Shown one piece after another: positions 31,876 to 41,290 of a stretch of 64,000 bases of DNA. The stretch's first letter is position 1, and the number at the start of each line of letters is the position of its first letter. The notes beneath the pieces were generated by a model that searched no databases, was not told the origin of the DNA, and saw nothing but the letters and a program-made list of their open reading frames with translations. Source of the stretch: Pisaster brevispinus (Eukaryota; Echinodermata; Asteroidea; Forcipulatida; Asteriidae); NCBI GenBank assembly GCA_023634235.1, contig JAMKCF010000028.1, positions 2,784,001 through 2,848,000 on the forward strand. The letters are read 5' to 3'. Position numbers and translations under genes: made by a program.

Positions 31876-32757
31876 GTATTGTACCCCAATTATTCATATT
31901 CCTTGTGTTTCGCCAATACTCTTGGTTATGCAAATCTCCCTAAAGCGACCAAAAACGCTGCTAAGAGCTTGAACACCGAGGGCACTCTTTTGTTCCCCCA
32001 CTCATAGCCTTTTTGAGCTATTGTAGACACTGTAGGAGTGCACTGTTTAGTATGGGTGGGCACAGACAAACTTACCGAAACCAAGTAGTGCCCTAGTAGC
32101 GCGTCCACAAGGGTTCTCACCATGTCGAGCTAGCGTATCAGGCCTATACGCTTGGATTCGTGCCAATATGCCCGAATTTCGGCAGATAAGCAAAAAAAAA
32201 AGAAAGAAGATTATTATTATATTTTTCCCCCTTAATCCCCCCCAAAAATCGAGAAAAAAAGCATGAAGAATGCTCCAGATTGCACTTTAGAGGTTTTAAA
32301 ACAGTAGAGCTTTGAAAGTAGAAAACAATCCGCAGATGTTGTTTCAATTTAGCGTGCTTTGGCCAAACATCTCCAAATTTTGGTCAAGAATGCCCCACAG
32401 CTTTGAACAAATCTGGGGAGAACCCTGTCCACCGTACCTCAAAATGCCTTCATTTTTTTACACTTCCTTCTGGTAAAATGATGATTTCCAAGTCTAGCCC
32501 ACCTAGATTCTAGGCTGGTTTGATTACTTTGCTTTGGGAAAACTATTTTGTACTCTCCTCTGCCAATGAACAAATTTATCTTGAAGTCTGGTTCATTTTA
32601 TAGACTCTCATTTTTACAGGCTCTTTTTTTTGGGCTCTATATAAAGCCTTGAGGTTTTTTGTAGGATTACCTGGGTTATCCGGGGTTCAGCCTCGAGTTA
32701 TCTTGACTTACAGTTTGTTTATTTCTGCATTTTTCCCTCTTGGTGTTTGTACCATAG

Positions 32758-32943
32758 GATCATCCCGATGCTTGGTCCCTCATCGGTAACCTCCATCTTG
32801 CTAAACAAGAATGGGGACCAGGGCAGAAGAAGTTTGAATGAATCCTCAAACAGACCGCCACCCAGAATGATTCCTACTCTCTGCTATCATTGGGTAATGT
32901 TTGGCTACAGACACTGTATCAACTCACAAGAGACAAGGAAAAG
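32758..32943 (+). pseudogene. CTR9: CTR9 exon with in-frame TGA
   Basis: DHPDAWSLIGNLHLAKQEWG, PGQKKFE, TGA at 32839-32841 (arginine in other animals, compatible with CGA to TGA), [28 protein letters not shown]. The donor GTACAA follows. Confidence 0.85.
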
Positions 32944-32949
32944 GTACAA

Positions 32950-33240
32950 CGAGTTTGGATATAAAGGGTGTAAGTGGGTATGTTATTGGTGTTAGTAGGA
33001 ATATGATGGGTGTAAGTGGGAATTGCATGGGTGTTTCTGGAAATGTTGTGGTCAAGTCGGTATGTTTTGGGTGTTAGAAAGATTGTTACGGGCGTAAGTG
33101 GGTGTGTCATGGGTTTCAGTAGGAAAGGGTGGACCAGATTTTAGTACCAGAGAGGATTATTGCTACAACTACATGACGGTGTTTGGGTTCATTTGGGTGA
33201 TAATTGGGTGTTTTAAGGAGTTGTATCATATGGACAGGGA
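32950..33240 (+). repeat. Degenerate minisatellite (GGGTGTAAGTGGGTATGTTAT type)
   Basis: Roughly 30-bp loose repeats of GGGTGTTAGTAGG / GGGTGTAAGTGGG fill the short CTR9 intron. Confidence 0.6.
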
Positions 33241-33388
33241 TTTCAAATCTGGAATCTTTTATAATTGTATTTGAGGGATTTTGTGGGTACAACTGGAAGC
33301 TTTATTTGTGTTTATGGCAATAGTATTTGTGGGGCAGGGTTTAAAACAGGAACAACTGGGTATAACTGGGTATCATCCTGACATTAAA

Positions 33389-33526
33389 CGTCACCAGGAC
33401 AGAGCCCTGGCCATGTACAAACAAGTATTACGCAACGATGGCCGCAACCTGTTTGCAGCCAATGGAATTGGTGCAATTTTTGCTATGAAGGACTACATCC
33501 GAGAATCTAAGGACGTCTTCTCTCAG
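33389..33526 (+). pseudogene. CTR9: CTR9 exon with damaged acceptor
   Basis: [20 protein letters not shown] then [20 protein letters not shown], ending DVFSQ before GTGAGT. The base pair before the expected exon start is AA rather than AG (…ATTAAA-CGTCAC). No nearby AG keeps the reading frame, so splicing here is doubtful. Confidence 0.75.
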
Positions 33527-33537
33527 GTGAGTGGGCA

Positions 33538-33830
33538 ACTTATAATAATAATAATAATACTTTATTCAGGCAAATCACAATACATACAAAATATTAAAAA
33601 TATGAAAACCACCCCTATCCCAATATATGGCATGGATTGAACTCAACTGAAAAAACAAACGATAAAAAAAAAAAAAAAACAAGGCAAAGAGAGAACACAA
33701 AAAGGGGCCACAAAAACAAGAAACTGGACAACAAACCAGGGAGCAACAGACAGGACAAAAGATGGGCTGCCTAGGAAAAAGACAAAAGTGAAATAAAACA
33801 CTCACCAAAGGGGTGTGTCACTCCAACTTC
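33538..33830. repeat. TAA microsatellite with retroelement-like tail
   Basis: (ATA)n at 33543-33560, followed by CTTTATTCAGGCAAATCAC and an A-rich block. This is the layout of a LINE or SINE 3' tail in reverse orientation. No body recognised. Confidence 0.4.
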
Positions 33831-33889
33831 AATGGATTCTGGACTGGCTAGTTGATGCACCTGATAATTTATATATAAACCCCCGACTC

Positions 33890-34036
33890 CCTTCAGAGAT
33901 TTACCGCTCACCTCTCAAAAATGGCCCAGGTTCGATTCCCGACTAAGGCCATAGGTGAGTAGAGTTGTACGTTGGTTCCTTCTATGCCACAAGAATTTTT
34001 CTCTGGTTGTCCTCGGGGGGGGGGGGGGGGGGGGGG
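33890..34036 (+). mobile_element. SINE fragment ending in a 22-base G run
   Basis: CCGCTCACCTCTCAAAAATGGCCCAGGTTCGATTC resembles the tRNA-Glu-type head seen at 58095-58312 (minus). The body CAAGAATTTTTCTCTGG also matches it. It runs directly into G22 at 34015-34036. Confidence 0.55.
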
Positions 34037-34057
34037 TTGCAGCTGGTCTTCTGTTTA

Positions 34058-34697
34058 GATGGTAAGAAAACCTCACCTTGTCTCGTTTATTAACATCTCT
34101 GGTCGGAGATACATGTAGTTAGTGCATGGCAAAAAAAATAATGCTGGCTTTATCCACGTCACATTTGGAAAAAAAGCGCGTACTGATTATTGCGTCACTA
34201 AAAATTGGCTTCGCATTTGCATTGGCAAGAAGTATGAACCGGGCTTTACAAGGGAAAAACAGACAAAGGAAGAAAGATGTAATAATTATTGTGTTAAGAG
34301 AACGACAACATTTTGTTCCTGTGTTTTTTATCATCATTTTGAATGGTTGCAGCTGGTCTTCTTTCTAATGTTAGCTAAATATTATTTTTGTATGTGTTTA
34401 TTGTAGAATCAAACAATAGAAACAATATATCAGCGCTGTTCAGATGGTAAGAAAACCTCACCTTGTCTCGTTTATTAACATCTCTGGTCGGAGATACATG
34501 TAGTTAGTGCATGGCAAAAAAAATAATGCTGGCTTTATCCACGTCACGTTTGGAAAAAAAGCGCGTACTGATTATTGCGACACTAAAAATTGGCTTCGCA
34601 TTTGCATTGGCAAGAAGTATGAACCGGGCTTTACAAGGGAAAAACAGACAAAGGAAGAAAGATGTAATAATTATTGTGTTAAGAGAACGACAACATT
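34058..34697 (+). repeat. Recent direct duplication, two copies of ~255 bp
   Basis: 34058-34312 and 34441-34697 differ at only a few positions (for example CACATTT/CACGTTT and GCGTCAC/GCGACAC). Between them is a block (34312-34410) that recurs at 36510-36616. Short open frames exist in three frames of each copy, so none is convincing as coding. Confidence 0.85.
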
Positions 34698-34813
34698 AGG
34701 GGCTAGGTAGCTCAGTTTGTAGACGAGGGTAGAGCGCCAGCACATTCATCTGGAAGTGGCAGGTTCAAAATCCAGCTCTAATCAATTTTTCTTTGTTCAA
34801 CCCCAAATAATTG
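34698..34813 (+). mobile_element. tRNA-derived SINE 3' half
   Basis: GGGGCTAGGTAGCTCAGTTTG (A box) ... GGCAGGTTCAAAATCCAG (B box), then AATTTTTCTTTGTTCAACCCC. Shares head and tail with 48687-48820, 55162-55415 and 56367-56628. Confidence 0.75.
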
Positions 34814-34862
34814 TTTATTTACTCAGTCAGTTTCCCTTGTGGTATATAACTTCACGTACTGA

Positions 34863-34927
34863 CGTACCTAGCTAGAGTGTACCCCAAAGCTGGAAAGCTC
34901 AAGGAATGCAAACAATCTCTACTCAAG
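34863..34927 (+). pseudogene. CTR9: CTR9 exon: YLAR...LKECKQSLLK
   Basis: Reads YLARVYPKAGKLKECKQSLLK before GTAACG, matching CTR9 YLARALFKCGKLQECKQ. The upstream border is unclear. About 45 residues expected before it are absent, replaced by the SINE and duplications at 33.5-34.8 kb. Confidence 0.75.
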
Positions 34928-35155
34928 GTAACGTCATTTATTTTAATTCGTCAATTTTGAATGAATTTTTGTGAGACATTTCTTTCCCTGACCTATTTAT
35001 CAGGGATGAGAAAGTTCAACCTGTTATCTGATTTCAGACTTTCTTAAGTCTGCCTGCTAAACTAAATGCTGTATTTTTCTCCAAATAAAAACGAGTCAGG
35101 CTCCTTGATCTTATTCTCTAGCACTGAGGATACTGTTCCCAAAAGCTCCATGGAC

Positions 35156-36095
35156 CCCGTTTACACTAGATCCAGAAAGGTGGATCAGACCCGGGTCTGA
35201 TCCGGCAGTGTGGATTAACGGCTAGTGTAAAGGCAAAAAAGCAGGATCAGACCCGGTTCAAGATCTGGCAATTTTAATCCACCTTTCGAGGAGGGTTGTA
35301 TCTGGCAATTGGTGGATCAGATCCGGCAAAGTGGATTCCAAATACAAGTGTAAACGCAAAAGGGGATCAGACACCGCAATTCGATGTGGTCATTTCCGGT
35401 TTCGCTACGAATGGCGCGCTTTTTGCTTGTGCTTTGGTGGGTAATCCGTCGCTGGTTATATTTGTGTGTGTGTGTGCTGTGTGCACATGGGCTCATATTC
35501 GGATCCTTATGGAGACAAGGACAAAACCAAAAAGGGAAAACAAAAGGTCTCCACATGGAAATTCTTAAGACCGGGGTGCTCCACAAGGAAATTTGTGTAC
35601 AAAGTCTACGGGAAACTGTTAAATGCAGGGACAAAGGAAAGAACAAAAGAATGCTCCACAAGGATGCATTTTTGAGAATGTGTGGACTGTGCGTGTGTGA
35701 AACGTTTTGTTGTTTTCAGCATCCTTATACATCAGCGTTACGTTCGGAGCTTGCCTTGTTGGTGTATTTTGTTAATTTCCATCTACAAAATATTTCTACC
35801 TGCATGGTCGTTATCCGTATCATTTGCTGTACTGTATTTTCTACATTCTACCTTCGCATTGATAATATTTCTAGAAGTGGCGCGCTGTAATTGTGACCTT
35901 TGATCTTTGCCATGTAACCCTTGAGCTCTTAGCGAGGAGCGCTGACGCCGTGACCAATATACATCTGGCTCAAAAGTGGGATCGGAGCCGGATCAAGTGC
36001 TGGTGTAAACGCGACACAGGATCTTGATCTGCGGTCGTTAAAATATTGCCGGATCTCAATCCACCTTTCTGGATCTAGTGTAAACGCGGTGTTGG
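35156..36095. mobile_element. DNA transposon with ATCCAGAAAGGTGGAT ends, ~0.94 kb
   Basis: The left end CGTTTACACTAGATCCAGAA and AGGTGGATC are mirrored at the right end (ATCCACCTTTCTGGATC, TAGTGTAAACGCG). It sits inside an older repeat whose uninterrupted version is at 24852-24965, which fixes the boundaries. TGG(A) flanks both sides as a 3-4 bp TSD. The internal left part has repeated GGATCAGAC and GTGTAAA(C)GC modules. An open frame of 168 codons at 35384-35890 shows no known motif. Confidence 0.85.
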
Positions 36096-36619
36096 AATCT
36101 ATAACTCCAGGTGTTACCAAAAGATGGAAATGCCACCCTTTCAATGTACCTCCTAAGATCTGGATCCCAGTTTCAGACTTTTTTTGTCAGCACTGACTCT
36201 CACCCCTGATTTATATTTTATTATATTTTGGGTAGTTTTTTTGTTTACACTCGCATGTTTACCAAAATTCCTCAAAATATATTTCATTCCATAGTTTTAA
36301 CATCTGATAATTTACTTTGTTTTAGTTGCTCATAATTATGCTCCTGGTTTAATGTGTGTGGAGGGATTGATCTTCATTGAGTTAATGTTTCTGTTTCTAT
36401 TTTACATTCCTCAAAGTGTACATTATAGCATGAATGATGTCATTCCCACTCGTCTTGGAAGTGGTTTCGTGCACATGATTGCAGTTATATGTGTATTTTT
36501 AGTTAAAGGGGCTCACCTGTTCCTGTGTTTTTTATCATCATTTTTAATGGTTGCAGCTGGTCTTCTTTCTAATGTTAGCTAAATATTATTTTTTATGTGT
36601 TTATTGTAGAATCTTAACT

Positions 36620-37130
36620 GTAGGATATTTTACAACATAACCTTTCGCGAAAGCGGACCAATCAGGTGCCGATTTAGGCTCCATTGATGCATGCCACTCA
36701 TGTACTGTACACCGTGGCTGTCAACTGGCTGTGTGTGTGTCACGGCCGACCGATTGGTTTAAGGTGATCGCAATGCAGCGGTTTTGCATGTCAGCAAGCT
36801 TCCCAACACGGCTACTCGTTTGAGTGAGGCCTGGCGGAAGAAAGTCTGTGTCGAAGGAAACTTGTATCAGTGTTCCGAGCTGGGATCGAAGTTGCGTTCG
36901 TCCAGGATTTTTCAATTTTTGACAGGGCGGTTAATTATTATGGCAGGGCGGCCAATTCTTTGGCAGGGCGGCCTGAAATTTAAGGAGGGCGGCCCACCCT
37001 CCCAAGACCCGTCGGGTGGTCTAGGAAGTGGCCCGCGTGTTTCCAGATGGACCATCAGTTCAGGGAGTAATGCGCCGGCCAATCACTTAAAAAAAGGAAA
37101 TAGGCCCACTTGACTGCAGATCATTCTTAT
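36620..37130. other. Mixed non-coding sequence
   Basis: Contains three short GGCAGGGCGG repeats (36920-36975). No gene recognised. Confidence 0.35.
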
Positions 37131-37139
37131 TAACGATTT

Positions 37140-37430
37140 CAATAACGATCGATGGTGTTAACTTCAATAGATTTTGACTTCATTGCAATGCAACTCGCAC
37201 TTTGTGGCGATGTACAATGACTGATGTACCGCCCGCCAGTCACTGTACATCTCCACAAAGGACCGCAAACACGCACGGCTCCTCTGTGTAAGCAGTCGCC
37301 ACTGCGGCTTATACGCTGGGCGGCTTATACACTGAAACTGACAGTTGTTTTGACAATTTCTGGGCATTGCGGCTTATACACCGGGCAGCTAATATGCCGA
37401 AGATTACGGTAATATACAAATTGAAGTTCA
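37140..37430. repeat. Repeat with GCGGCTTATAC modules
   Basis: GCGGCTTATAC(G/A)C(T/C)GGGC occurs three times (37305-37390), ending in GAAGATTACGGTA. Probably the end of a MITE. The partner end was not located. Confidence 0.45.
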
Positions 37431-37619
37431 AATGTTAACTTTTGAGTCTGATAAATATCTTTCAATTCTGTTGAGTGAGGAAACACTCTCGCCCATAATA
37501 CAAATGAGATAAATCTTCTCTAATATGCAAATATTTTGATGCGATTCTATTTTAAATGAGTCATGTTTTTGCACGGTCACGCTAAACTCTATACAGTTAG
37601 ATATATCAAAAAATCAAAG

Positions 37620-38100
37620 AAGAATGACAGAGGACCGGTTGCTTTTTGACTCGATGCCTCTTTTGCAGGTTACCATACTTGAGTGCGTAGAATGGATCGG
37701 CCTCGGACCTGATTAAAATTTTAACTATGGCTAATTTATCCAGTCTCCATGAGTAATCTTTTTCCAGTAGTCTGTTCAGTATCATTTGAAACCATAATTC
37801 TGCCAAATTTTTGACCCAATCTTGAAATTTTGACCATGACAGCATGGTCGATTTTGTTGGTTTTTCAGACCAAAAAATAAAACTCACAAATTTCTCAATA
37901 TATCTCAAACTATTGCTAATTTACCCAGTCCGCTCAAGTCTTCAGTAGTCTGTTCTGTATCATTTGAAACCATAAAATTGCCCAAAAATTATGAAATTTT
38001 GACACTGCATGGTTGATTTTATTGGTTTTTCAAACCAAAAAATAAAACTCACAAATTTCTCAATATATCTCAAACATCTGCACCTTTACCTAGTGTGCAG
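37620..38100 (-). repeat. Inverted outlier copies of the 187-bp satellite
   Basis: About two monomers in reverse orientation relative to 41290-44760. Recognisable by ACCATGACAGCATGGTC, GGTTTTTCAGACCAAAAAAT, ACTCACAAATTTCTC and GTATCATTTGAAACCAT. Confidence 0.85.
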
Positions 38101-38308
38101 AAAAAGATCAAAATGAGAAAAGACCATACACTATTAAATAGAAAGATGTTAAATTTTAACATCTTTTTATTTAAAGAAGCACTAAGAAAAGATTTACCTC
38201 ATTCGTATCTGTGAGTATACTCATCAAAATTGAAAGATATTCACCCGACTCAAAGTCAACCTTTCTTTTTACATTTATAAGTCTCCATTATGAGGTATTA
38301 TTGTTCAA

Positions 38309-38412
38309 TTTCAAAACACTAGACCACACTGGACTTGTCTGGTCATTAGTTTACTGGCCGGCTCAAATATCACTGGTCTCGGGCCAGCGGCCCACTGTAA
38401 ATTTTGAATTTA
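38309..38412. mobile_element. CAGGGCTCGAATTTG-family fragment
   Basis: CTGGTCATTAGTTTACTGGCC, then ATCACTGGTCTCGGGCCAGC, as at 21880-21960. Confidence 0.65.
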
Positions 38413-38779
38413 GGTTCTGTCGTAGTTTGTCAATTGTTATTTAAGTACTGATATTCCACCACATGCGAAATTCCAAACCAACTACAGAAGTACTCATTTT
38501 TAACAAAGATGGATCTCAACACTGTAATATGGCAGCTCATCAAATGGTGCGATGAGTGGCTGGAGCGATGGGCCGTCATGTGGCTGACTCTGATCCTTTA
38601 TGTAAAACTTGTACTAAAAATATGTTTGCGTTTAAATATGTAAAAGTATTTTTTGTACTTGTTGTCCCTTTTGTTACTTGTCGGCTGTATTGCTTATGTA
38701 AACTGCTATTTTTCAAGGCCATTTTAATTTCCTTTGAGGGATAACAAGGTTTGAATCTAATCTATTCTAATCTTTACCT

Positions 38780-39043
38780 GCCCCTGGGTGATTTGGTCTC
38801 GGCCAACATCGTAGATGCCCTGCGGACCAAGTACAGCACCCTCCTGCGAATCCACCGACCACCGACCCCGCAGAGACAGGTCAGACACCAAACACCCAGG
38901 GGCAGGTCCTTCTGGCGTTGATCAGCGCAGCCTTTGCCAAGGTTGAGGCCAGCATTGCTGAGTTTGTACTCAAGATGGAGCAGTTGGTAGTGCCGACACA
39001 GTGGCAGAAAGTGGACGTGATCCAAGAAGCTAAAGGCTTGCAG
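38780..39043 (+). CDS. Unrecognised exon-like segment
   Basis: Compositionally unlike its AT-rich surroundings. One frame reads LPLGDLVSANIVDALRTKYS then TLLRIH. After about 38880 a second frame reads QGQVLLALISAAFAKVEASI then AEFVLKMEQL, up to a good donor CAG-GTAAAG at 39044. The frame change suggests a one-base lesion or two overlapping remnants. I do not recognise the family, and it does not fit CTR9 or DDX54. Confidence 0.35.
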
Positions 39044-39292
39044 GTAAAGATTTGAATGTAAAGAACTTTACTAAAAAGTGGAAGACCCCTTCCTAAAAAG
39101 GAGGCCTGCAACCACGCAATTAAGTCTGTGTGCTTACAGTTACTTTTGTATTAGTGTAACTGTTTTTGAACTGTTTGGTTACCAGAAACAAAATTCAGAG
39201 TTTAAAGAATATTGGTTGATAAAAAAAATGGCTTCTTCATCACAGCAATTTGACGGCGAGCAATTCAGCCCTCCCCTCCCCCCCTTCTTCAA

Positions 39293-39355
39293 TAAAAACA
39301 CACCAACAAAACAAAAACACACCAACAAAACAAAAACACACCAACAAAAGAAAAA
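39293..39355 (+). repeat. 18-bp microsatellite (ACACACCAACAAAACAAA)
   Basis: Three near-perfect copies in tandem. Confidence 0.9.
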
Positions 39356-39394
39356 TGTTTAGCTACTCTTGAGCTACGCAGTGGTGTTTTCTTT

Positions 39395-39800
39395 TCTTTC
39401 TTTCTTTCTTTCTAGCCTATTTCACTGCAGGAGGAAAGCCTCTTCACCAATTCTCCATGTCACTCTATCCTGAGCGTCTGTTGACATGCGATGCCCTTAC
39501 ATGTTTCTAGTTCATCCCTCCATCTTCTGTTTTTATCCCCCTCTTTTTCAGGTTTGGTTTCTGGAGTCCATTTGGTTGTTTAGCATGTCCAGCTTTTGTC
39601 ATACCTCCTTGTTTGGTGACCTGCCCCTCTCCACTTCTTTTATTTAATGGTCTTAATAATATTCTGCACTCTTGATTTCATTCTTAAGTCCTCATTTGTC
39701 ACCCTGTCTTTCATTGTTACTCCTTTCATTATTTTTTCCGTAGCCCTCTCTGTCACCCTCAGTTTTAGTGGTATTTTACAGACAGTCAAATTGACCCAAT
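39395..39800 (-). mobile_element. LINE 3' remnant
   Basis: On the minus strand a stretch reads MSTDAQDRVTWRIGEEA, matching the C-terminal A-x-DR-x-x-WR motif common to many LINE ORF2 proteins, with frame breaks. A CTTT microsatellite (39392-39412) lies at its 3' end. Confidence 0.45.
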
Positions 39801-39990
39801 TCACCAGACGTCATAATAATCATCTTGCTTGTGCCATTTTGGGAGTCCCTGTATGTTTATACAGTGTAGTGTGCATTTAAGGCACACTTACTACAATTTG
39901 GATGTGCATTTTGACTCCCAAAATGGTGAGCATGGCCGACAGTAGCTGCAGGTGACATTGGTGCAAGGGGTCAGTAGAGAATGTTTACAG
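39800..39990 (+). repeat. Repeat with CATTTTGACTCCCAAAATG
   Basis: Matches 49317-49395 plus 49580-49690, where the same repeat is interrupted by a MITE. It contains GCCATTTTGGGAGTCCC and, 80 bp on, GACTCCCAAAATGG, an inverted pair. Confidence 0.7.
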
Positions 39991-40539
39991 GGTTCGTCCT
40001 TTGTCTCTCATCACATCACACTGCCAAGAGTTGTTGTTTGGCCTGTAGGCGCCCACTTCTGTGAATTAGCTCTGTTGATAGTTTTTTATTTCAATTCTGC
40101 GCAGCCCAGCGTCCTTTTAGTTCAGCAACTGAAAGATCACTCCGCTGTGTCAAGTTGTTGACCCAACTGTTTTGAGGGCAACCTGGTCTTCTCCTTGTAT
40201 GCACTGGAAACCTGCAATCGCTGTAGCTGAAAGACCAGCACTGCCCATGGCATGACCACACCAGTTTACTGTGCGCTCTGGCCTCTGGTCTAATTGTAAA
40301 TCATAAGCTTTTTAGAGATATGGTGGACACATTACTAGGGCACCATTTGGTTTGGATGGATCTGTCTGCTTACACCCAAACAAAACAGTACACTCGTAAA
40401 ATGACTGCCATATCTCAAAAGGGCTAATGGCACTCCTCTCGATAGATTTTTGTGCTTGCAGCCAAAAGAAATAAGCATTTTACAGTGCACTGTAAGGGCA
40501 CAAATTTGTGTTAAAGTGACACCATGAAATCTGTTCCTG

Positions 40540-40750
40540 AGCATCTTTAAAAGCTGTCGACTCTCCATGACTCTGCAGGAAGTTCCCTGAAAATAAACCA
40601 ATCTTTCTATGTTGTGATGAACATTTTTGAAATTCTCCCTGATCATTAAAAAACTTTGTCCCTATTATGTTGAATGTAATTCCAAATATCTCTTTGATTC
40701 TTGTACAAAATCTCCCTGATTGCAACATGCAAATATTGGCAGCTTCGCGT
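40540..40750. repeat. Copy of the 8.4/10.2-kb repeat
   Basis: AGTTCCCTGAAAATAAA, AAATTCTCCCTGATCATT and TGCAA(C)ATG(C)AAATATTGGCAGCTT match 8440-8640 and 10175-10370. Confidence 0.65.
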
Positions 40751-40848
40751 CTGCAATAAGCTTAAAAGTTGACATTGATGCTCAGCCAGATTGTTGGTTG
40801 GAAGCTAGAAAGATTTATATTTTCAAGAGGTCTTTTTCCCCTTCAGGA

Positions 40849-40948
40849 TGTCAAGATGACAGAGCAGATGTCCAGACAGCTCTCATATCGGAGGCTCAGT
40901 TCATCAAACCCATCAAGAAGTTCATGGCTGGCTTAATCAGGAAGCAGG
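40849..40948 (+). CDS. Unrecognised exon-like segment
   Basis: After CCCTTCAG and before GTAAAA. One frame is open throughout: CQDDRADVQTALISEAQFIK then PIKKFMAGLIRKQ. Good splice signals and normal composition suggest a true exon or exon relic. Family unknown. Its phase does not fit directly with 38780-39043. Confidence 0.35.
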
Positions 40949-41219
40949 TAAAAATATAATCTTTTGTTTTATCTTTCTGTGACAACAGAACAACAATGTT
41001 AATTTTGTTCAAGTTGATCTTTAATGGATTTGCTCCAATTTACCCCAAATGAACTAGTGTGTCTATACTCATTCCAAATATCACTTCAGTTGTCTTTCCA
41101 AGGGGTCCTGAAAGTACTTGTTGCCAGAACTAAGGGCCTTTGCTTTTGCATCCCCAAATCTTGTGAGAATTGAAAGGGCCCTGTGTTCCAACTTGCGTAT
41201 TGATTTAATGTGTATGACT

Positions 41220-41290
41220 TTGGATGGCATGGGTGGCGTGTGCATGAAGCACTCACCTCTCACCACTGTGACCCTGGTCCGAAGAACAAC
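41220..41290 (+). mobile_element. tRNA-Glu-type SINE head fragment
   Basis: ATGGGTGGCGTGTGCATGAAG and CTCACCTCTCACCACTGTG(A)CC resemble the head of the SINE at 58095-58312. It abuts the first satellite monomer. Confidence 0.45.

Larger units (their letters stand above)
24256..34927 (+). pseudogene. CTR9: CTR9-like unprocessed pseudogene (main exon chain)
   Basis: CTR9 is the TPR-repeat scaffold of the nuclear Paf1 transcription elongation complex. At least eleven exon-like blocks match it in the correct order with introns: 24256-24345, 25042-25298, 25773-25880, 26429-26559, 28695-28901, 29985-30113, 30756-30939, 31778-31875, 32758-32943, 33389-33526 and about 34863-34927. The junctions are mostly in phase. 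Disabling changes are: TAG at 25113, frameshifts in 26429-26559 and 30756-30939, TAG at 31822 and 31831, TGA at 32839, a lost AG acceptor before 33389, and no exon for the TPR segment expected between 33526 and 34863. Retained introns exclude a retrocopy. It could also be an allele damaged by poor assembly, but separate nonsense substitutions argue against simple indel error. N-terminal exons lie upstream or are lost. Confidence 0.75.

Noticed and set aside
34126..34368. Paired 80-codon open frames in the 34-kb duplication
   Set aside because: Several frames and the opposite strand are equally open; no motif; present only because the segment was duplicated.
24256..34927. CTR9 as a functional gene with a non-standard genetic code
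   Set aside because: Stops include both TAG and TGA, and frameshifts and missing exons are also present, so recoding cannot rescue the frame.
35384..35890. 168-codon frame inside the 35-kb TIR element as a transposase
   Set aside because: No DDE/D motif or helix-turn-helix seen; overlapping open frames in other phases suggest chance.
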